From an uncultured Eubacteriales bacterium (GTDB lineage: Bacteria; Bacillota; Clostridia; Oscillospirales; CAG-382), in assembly GCA_934446675.1 (NCBI GenBank), contig CAKSEL010000002.1, positions 175,122-239,121 of the forward strand: a DNA stretch of 64,000 nt, given 5' to 3'. The notes under the pieces were generated by a model. It worked only from the letters and a program-made list of their open reading frames with translations. It did no database searches and had not been told where the DNA came from. Position numbers and translations under genes: made by a program. Position 1 is the stretch's first letter. Each line of letters starts with the position of its first letter. Shown in pieces: positions 59,080 through 64,000 of this stretch.

Positions 59080-61189
59080 TTTGCCCTATCTCCAATCCTT
59101 TATCCGACTTTGCCTTTTCCAGAGCAAGCTCCTTTGCGTATGCCGCAAGAGCCGTGTCCTTCACCGCGTCCGCCATTTTAAGGCACAGTTCTCCGTGCTG
59201 GCGCTGACCGAAAAACTCTCCCGGTCCGCGAAGCTCCAGATCCTTCGACGCAATCTCAAAGCCGTCGTTTGTTTTACACATTATATCCATTCTTTTTGAA
59301 AAATCGCTGTCTTTGTTTTTGCCGTAAAGCGCCGACATCAGTATGCAGTACGACTGATATTTTCCTCGTCCGACGCGCCCTCTGAGCTGATGCAGCTGCG
59401 ACAGACCGAAGCGTTCCGCATTCTCTATAAGCATTACCGCGGCGTTCGGAACGTTTACGCCGACCTCTATTACGGTAGTGGATACCAGAACATCTGTCTC
59501 TCCGCGTGCAAATTTCTGCATTGCGGCGTCCTTTTCGGCTTGTTTCATGCGGCCGTGTATATATTCGGTGCGAAGTCCCGAAAGGTATCCGTTTTTCAGC
59601 TCCTCGCAGAGATTTTTAGCCGAACGCATTTCGTAGCCCGTGCTCTGTATATATTCTCCGTCCTTGTTCTTTTCCTCGGCAAGAGCGCACACGACATATG
59701 CCTGTCTGCCCTCTCTTACCCTGTCGTAAAGAAATTCGTATGCGCGCTTACGCTTGTTTTCGCCAAGCGCGCAGGTTTCGACTTTGAGCCTGCCTTTGGG
59801 CATTTCGCCGATAATGCTTATATCAAGATCGCAGTAGATTATCATTGCAAGCGTCCGCGGTATCGGCGTTGCCGACATGACTATGGTATGCGGTTTCAGA
59901 GCTTCGTTGTTTTTGTCCGCGCTCTTTTTTTCAAGCGCTTTTCTCTGTTCAACGCCGAAACGGTGCTGTTCGTCGGTTATCACAAGGCTTAAATTTTTAA
60001 ACTTTACTTTATCTTCTATAAGCGCATGGGTTCCGATAAGAACGTCGGTATCTCCGTTTTCAAGGCTTTTCAAAAGCTCTTTTCTTTCTGACGCCGGAGT
60101 GTCTCCCGTAAGCAGCGCAACGCTTATACCGAATTTTCCGAGAGTTTCTTTCAGCGACTTATAGTGCTGCAAAGCAAGTATGCCCGTGGGAACCATGAGA
60201 GCCGACTGAAATCCGCTTTTTGCGCAAGCATATATCGCCGCGCACGCGACCGCAGTCTTTCCGCTGCCGACGTCTCCTTCGATAAGCCGCCTTGCAGGGC
60301 TTATAATGTTTTCTCCCTTATATTCTGCCTCCTGCGACGGATTTTTAACGCCGCTTATATCAACAAGTATATCCTGTATAGCCGATTTCTGGGCGTGCGT
60401 AAGCTCAAACGGCAGCAACGACACAAAGGCTTTCATATCGGGGTATTTTATGCGCCGCGAGCAACCGCTTTTGCCTTTGAGTCCCAAAAGAACCGTCTTT
60501 AGCTGAAGTCTGTACAGTTCGTCGAACGCAAGTCTGCGCTTTGCCGCCTCAAGCTCCTCCGAGTTTGACGGGAAATGTATATATTTCAGCGCGTCGCACT
60601 CGCGTATAAGCGAATATTTTTCTCTCTGCGCGCCGGAAAGATAATCGTCTATCTCATTAAAGCACAGTTCAAGCGCCTGCGAAACACACGACGAAACAAG
60701 CTTTGATGTAAGTCCCGCCGTCAGCGGATATTTGGGCACGAACGGCGGCAGCTTTACGTCCGGATAGTACGGTTCGTATTCGGGTGACGTCATTGAACAG
60801 CTCCCGGCAAGTCCCGTTATAATGCCGTAAAATCTGAATTTGCGTCCTACGGTGAACACCGTCTTTAAATATTCGCTGTTGAAAAAGGTCATGCGCACTC
60901 CGCCGGTTTCGTCGCTCGCTATAAACTTCTGAACCGTCATGGCGCGGCCGCTTTTGCCGGATCTTATGCGGACGCTCGTTATCTGCGTCGTGACCTCAAG
61001 CAAAAGGCTTGCATATTCGCCCGAAACTATGTCCTCGGTGAGAAGTATGTGCGATCTGTCCTCATGATGAGCCGGGAAATGATACAAAAGCTCGTAAAGC
61101 GTGTTTATTCCAAGCTTTGAAAACAGCTTTTTTCTCGCCTCGCTCACGCCGCGAAGAACCGTAAGAGGCATTGACAGCCTGTTTTCCAA
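59069..61189 (-). CDS. recG: ATP-dependent DNA helicase RecG
   Basis: 706-residue branch-migrating helicase that remodels stalled forks and Holliday junctions. An N-terminal wedge (OB-fold) domain spans about 1-240. Helicase motifs are GDVGSGKTAVA (Walker A, near 310), TDEQHRFGVEQR (DEQH box), SATPIPRT, and in the second lobe GRMKQAEKDAAM and TTVIEVGVNVPNA, with QLRGRVGRG. Full length. The start chosen is TTG 61189, 8 nt after GGGGAGG; the GTG at 61198 is too close to that site. Confidence 0.96.
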   Translation of the reverse strand: MENRLSMPLTVLRGVSEARKKLFSKLGINTLYELLYHFPAHHEDRSHILLTEDIVSGEYASLLLEVTTQITSVRIRSGKSGRAMTVQKFIASDETGGVRMTFFNSEYLKTVFTVGRKFRFYGIITGLAGSCSMTSPEYEPYYPDVKLPPFVPKYPLTAGLTSKLVSSCVSQALELCFNEIDDYLSGAQREKYSLIRECDALKYIHFPSNSEELEAAKRRLAFDELYRLQLKTVLLGLKGKSGCSRRIKYPDMKAFVSLLPFELTHAQKSAIQDILVDISGVKNPSQEAEYKGENIISPARRLIEGDVGSGKTAVACAAIYACAKSGFQSALMVPTGILALQHYKSLKETLGKFGISVALLTGDTPASERKELLKSLENGDTDVLIGTHALIEDKVKFKNLSLVITDEQHRFGVEQRKALEKKSADKNNEALKPHTIVMSATPIPRTLAMIIYCDLDISIIGEMPKGRLKVETCALGENKRKRAYEFLYDRVREGRQAYVVCALAEEKNKDGEYIQSTGYEMRSAKNLCEELKNGYLSGLRTEYIHGRMKQAEKDAAMQKFARGETDVLVSTTVIEVGVNVPNAAVMLIENAERFGLSQLHQLRGRVGRGKYQSYCILMSALYGKNKDSDFSKRMDIMCKTNDGFEIASKDLELRGPGEFFGQRQHGELCLKMADAVKDTALAAYAKELALEKAKSDKGLEIGQIGI

Positions 61190-61219
61190 TACGCACACCT
61201 CCCCATGATATTTTCAGAC

Positions 61220-61247
61220 AGTATATATTATACACTACAACTGTCAA
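61220..61247 (-). promoter_or_regulatory. Promoter of the recG-uvrA-ABC-F operon
   Basis: Minus strand TTGACA, 16-bp spacer, TATACT, about 30 bp upstream of the recG start. Confidence 0.65.
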
Positions 61248-61370
61248 TGCATTTTTGTCCAAATTGTAAAAAGTTGCAAATATTTCACATAGGTTTCACA
61301 TTCCGGTTGTACCCTATTAAAGTATCTGAGGCACCGGATAAGGTGTTATATTGAAAGGAACATTATCAAG

Positions 61371-62585
61371 ATGAAAAAATTTGCACTCATACTCGCGGCT
61401 CTTCTTGCCGCATCATCGGTCATGCTTACCTCCTGCAACGGCGGTAAGGACGCAAACACCGACGGCAAAAACGACAACAAAGTTGTTGAAAACAACGGTT
61501 CCGACGTTAAAACTCCCGAAGGCACGGTAAGCTTTGCCGAAGCCGAAAAGAGACTTGAAGAGGCTCAGCCCAAAAACGACCTCGACAAGGAAATACTGCT
61601 TACCGTAAAAGGAGTTCCCGTAACCGCAACCGCTGTAAGATACGCAAACATTGCGTGCAGCGAATACTACGGCGCAGGAGATTCCGAACCCGACGCCGAA
61701 ACCAAAGAAAAGATCGACAAGGAAATCACCGATTATTATAAGCTCAACGCCGCAATCGTAAACATTGCCAACAAGAACGGCATAGGCGTTTCGGACACAG
61801 AGCTTGAAGACAACATCATTTCCAAAATCGACGAGTTCAAGACTCAGTACGGCGACGATTACGATACTGTTTTTGAAACACACGCATATCAGTCACCCTA
61901 TTGCTTCTTTGATTCCCAGCTTTACAACCTGTTCTACTCCGAACTTTACGATTATTTCTATGGGAAAGACGGCGTAGCCGAGGATAAGGCTCAGATCCAC
62001 GACGACGCGCTTGCCGCAATGAACGACGGAGAGTATGTTCACGCAAAGCATATCCTCATAGCTTTCCCGGACGACATTGAAAAGGACGAAAACGGCAACA
62101 TTCCCGAATCCGCAAAGGCTGAAACCCTTGCAAAGGCAAAGGAAGTTCTTGAAAAGGTAAACAACGGCGAAGATTTCGACGCTCTTATCAAAGAATACGG
62201 CGAAGATCCCGGAATGGAAGCTCAGCCCGACGGATATTACTTCACCAAGGGACGCATGGTTCAGGAATTTGAGGACGCGGCTTATGCGCTTGAAATCGGA
62301 GCAACCACAGGTCTTGTAGAAACCTCCTACGGCTACCACATAATCAAGAGACTTGACCTTGACGACGGCAGCGACGGATTCTACACCTCCGACGAATACC
62401 AGAACCTTGCATACGACGCTCTTGAAAAGATGCTCAACGACGAGATTGCAGACTATAAGCTCGATTACGCAGAAAACTATGACAGCAGAGTAAAAGAATT
62501 CCTCTCGGCATACAGAGAAGAAAAGGCTGCTCAGAACGCTGCCCAGAGTGACGCAAGCGACGACAGTGCAGACGGAGAAAACTGA
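61371..62585 (+). CDS. PrsA-like peptidyl-prolyl isomerase lipoprotein
   Basis: 404-residue membrane-anchored foldase acting outside the membrane on secreted proteins. Signal peptide with lipobox LTSC (Cys23). An acidic, Asn/Asp-rich linker about 25-60 is followed by a SurA-like helical N domain (about 70-220). A parvulin rotamase domain spans about 225-330 (YVHAKHILIAFPDD, FDALIKEYGEDPG, GYYFTKGRMVQEFEDAAYALEIG, SYGYHIIKRLD). The acidic Ala-rich tail looks unstructured. AAAGGA precedes the ATG. It is followed after 3 bp by the RlmD gene. Confidence 0.92.
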   Translation: MKKFALILAALLAASSVMLTSCNGGKDANTDGKNDNKVVENNGSDVKTPEGTVSFAEAEKRLEEAQPKNDLDKEILLTVKGVPVTATAVRYANIACSEYYGAGDSEPDAETKEKIDKEITDYYKLNAAIVNIANKNGIGVSDTELEDNIISKIDEFKTQYGDDYDTVFETHAYQSPYCFFDSQLYNLFYSELYDYFYGKDGVAEDKAQIHDDALAAMNDGEYVHAKHILIAFPDDIEKDENGNIPESAKAETLAKAKEVLEKVNNGEDFDALIKEYGEDPGMEAQPDGYYFTKGRMVQEFEDAAYALEIGATTGLVETSYGYHIIKRLDLDDGSDGFYTSDEYQNLAYDALEKMLNDEIADYKLDYAENYDSRVKEFLSAYREEKAAQNAAQSDASDDSADGEN

Positions 62586-62588
62586 GAA

Positions 62589-64000
62589 ATGTCCGTGACC
62601 TTGAAGAAAAACGATACCGTAACGCTCAAAACCGAGGTTTTGCTGCAAAACGGAAACGCTCTCGCACATACTCCCGACGGATTTGTGGTGTTCGTTCCGG
62701 CAGCAGCTCCCGACGAAACGGTAGACGCAAAAATAATCAAGGTGACAAAAAGTTACGCAGTCGCAAAAATTACAAAAATTGTTCAGCCGTCCCCAAACAG
62801 AATAAAGGACGGCTGTCCTTATGCCGGAAAGTGCGGAGGCTGCGTATTTTGTCACATAGACTACAAAACCGAGTGCGGATATAAAAAAGACGCTATAAAC
62901 GACGCCTTTCACAGAATCGGGGGACTTGATTTTTCGCTTTCCGAGTTCTTCCCGTCAAAGGACTGCACTCATTACCGCAACAAGGCAATTTTCCCTGTCG
63001 GCACTCTTTCCGACGGCAACGTTACCGCAGGATTTTACGCGCGCAACACCCACCGTATAGTGCCGCACGCGTCATGTCTTATAGGAAAACCCGAATTTGA
63101 TCTGATAAAGGACTCCGCTGTTGAGTTCTTTAACAAAAACCGCATAAGCGCATATGACGAGATAAGCGGAAAAGGACTTGTAAGAAGCATATACCTTAGA
63201 AGTTCGCACACATACGGCGACATATCGCTGACTCTGATACTCAACGGAGAAAAGCTCGTAAACGACAAGTGCGAAAAATCTTTCTGCGAATTCATAATGC
63301 AGCTTTATCCGCACATAAAAACCGTGCTTATAAACACAAATACCGAAAATTCAAACGCCGTGCTCGGCAAAAAGTGGCGTACTCTCACAGGAGAAGGCTG
63401 CATATACGACGAGCTTTGCGGCAGACGTTTCCGCATAACTCCGGCGTCATTCTGGCAGGTAAACCACGACGGCACGGAAATTCTGTACTCAAAAGCCGCG
63501 GAATACGCCGCGCTTGAACCGGGACAAACGCTTATCGACCTTTATTGCGGTACCGGAACAGTCGGACTCTGCATTGCTGACAAGGACACGCGTCTTTACG
63601 GCGCCGAGATAGTGGAGCAAGCCGTTGCCGACGCAAAGATAAACGCAGAACTTAACGGTATAAAAGCCGAATTTCTGTGCCTTGACGCCGCAAGCGCGCT
63701 CGACGACCCGAAACTTAAAGCGCTCAAGCCCGACGTAATAACGATAGATCCGCCGAGAAAAGGCTGTGCCGACGCGGTTGAAAAAATCGCCTCTCTCGGA
63801 GCGCGCCGCATAGTGTACATTTCCTGCGATCCCGCAACGCTTGCAAGAGATCTTTCAAACTTCAAAAACTTCGGCTACTGCCCGATAAAGGCCGCGGGCG
63901 TCGATATGTTCCCGAGAACGGGGCATGTGGAGACGGTAGTACTGCTTTCCCACAAAAAGCCAGACGGACATATCAACGTAAAAGTTGAGTTTGGCGAGGG
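62589..64000 (+). CDS. 23S rRNA (uracil-C5)-methyltransferase RlmD/TrmA family, cut by window end
   Basis: At least 470 residues are visible and the frame is open at the edge, so the stop codon lies outside. An N-terminal TRAM domain (about 1-65) precedes iron-sulfur cysteines Cys76, Cys82 and Cys85 (CPYAGKCGGC), with a fourth in HASCLIGKP. The SAM-binding motif is DLYCGTGTVGLC, then DPPRKGC, and the catalytic-cysteine motif is ISCDPATLARDL. The final DMFPRTGHVETVVLLS is the normal end of the methyltransferase core, so what is missing is a C-terminal extension beginning HINVKVEFGEG. It methylates a uridine in 23S rRNA, or in tRNA for TrmA relatives; which one cannot be told. The ATG is 3 bp after the prsA stop. 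Confidence 0.93.
   Translation, partial: MSVTLKKNDTVTLKTEVLLQNGNALAHTPDGFVVFVPAAAPDETVDAKIIKVTKSYAVAKITKIVQPSPNRIKDGCPYAGKCGGCVFCHIDYKTECGYKKDAINDAFHRIGGLDFSLSEFFPSKDCTHYRNKAIFPVGTLSDGNVTAGFYARNTHRIVPHASCLIGKPEFDLIKDSAVEFFNKNRISAYDEISGKGLVRSIYLRSSHTYGDISLTLILNGEKLVNDKCEKSFCEFIMQLYPHIKTVLINTNTENSNAVLGKKWRTLTGEGCIYDELCGRRFRITPASFWQVNHDGTEILYSKAAEYAALEPGQTLIDLYCGTGTVGLCIADKDTRLYGAEIVEQAVADAKINAELNGIKAEFLCLDAASALDDPKLKALKPDVITIDPPRKGCADAVEKIASLGARRIVYISCDPATLARDLSNFKNFGYCPIKAAGVDMFPRTGHVETVVLLSHKKPDGHINVKVEFGE

Noticed and set aside
61190..61370. SOS box controlling recG-uvrA
   Set aside because: No GAAC-N4-GTTC or close variant is seen in the divergent gap.
61893..62912. A 339-residue minus-strand open frame across the prsA/RlmD boundary
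   Set aside because: It spans two well-supported plus-strand genes, is Cys/Val/Phe-rich and has no start signal.

Overview
The window looks like a chromosomal contig from an anaerobic, carbohydrate-degrading member of the Clostridia, probably an uncultured Oscillospirales-type gut bacterium. The evidence is strong AGGAGG-type ribosome sites, sigma-A promoters (TTGACA-N17-TATAAT) in nearly every promoter region, lipobox lipoproteins with a PrsA-type foldase, a Firmicutes-style split CpsC/CpsD tyrosine kinase, YitT and BrnQ membrane proteins, and Firmicutes-type LexA boxes. Both edges lie inside gene-dense sequence. The left edge follows the end of an ABC transporter operon. The right edge cuts an RlmD-type rRNA methyltransferase. 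No tRNA, rRNA, CRISPR array, transposase or integrase was seen.

Layout. 80-2711 (minus): a polar amino-acid ABC transporter whose binding protein appears to be circularly permuted. 2905-6417: a GH99/WbsX-like hydrolase, a LacX-like aldose epimerase and a Gfo/Idh/MocA oxidoreductase. 6546-16512 (minus): an 11-gene phage head and DNA-packaging module (zinc protein, TerS, TerL, portal, scaffold, decoration, major capsid, small capsid-type protein, connector, beta-propeller plug, helical protein). It has its own promoter and terminator but no tail, lysis, integration or repressor genes. 16999-23460 (minus): BrnQ, a probable small RNA, a large modular surface protein and a Na/Pi symporter. 23660-30130 (minus): an operon of GH2 beta-galactosidase, GH78 rhamnosidase and a second Gfo/Idh/MocA enzyme, divergent from a DUF4886 esterase-like gene. 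31169-36005 (minus): a sugar isomerase, a CpsC/CpsD/CpsB phosphotyrosine module, a shikimate-kinase-like protein and FolD. 36126-41325 (plus): U32 peptidase, Dus, YitT and an unknown 404-residue protein. 41418-53623 (minus): a 12-kb carbohydrate-uptake operon with a giant binding protein, four permeases, an NHL-TPR-Yip1 fusion and a DUF5696 protein, and no ATPase. 54317-61189 (minus): RecG, UvrA and an ABC-F protein. 61371 to the end (plus): PrsA and partial RlmD.

How it fits together. Oligosaccharides imported by the large ABC system, powered by an ATPase encoded elsewhere, would be trimmed in the cytoplasm by the signal-less GH2, GH78 and GH99-like enzymes. The two Gfo/Idh/MocA paralogues, the epimerase and the TIM-barrel isomerase would then process the sugars.

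The most unusual item is the phage-derived head module. Every gene is open, TerL keeps its ATPase and nuclease motifs, and the operon is preceded by palindromes matching the Firmicutes LexA box GAAC-N4-GTTC. I read it as a candidate SOS-induced, domesticated, P22-like packaging particle (gene-transfer-agent-like or satellite-like). A decaying prophage remains the main alternative. Other notable items are the permuted binding protein, a promoter-to-terminator small RNA carrying an anti-Shine-Dalgarno segment, and the membrane-anchored NHL-TPR-Yip1 protein inside the sugar operon.
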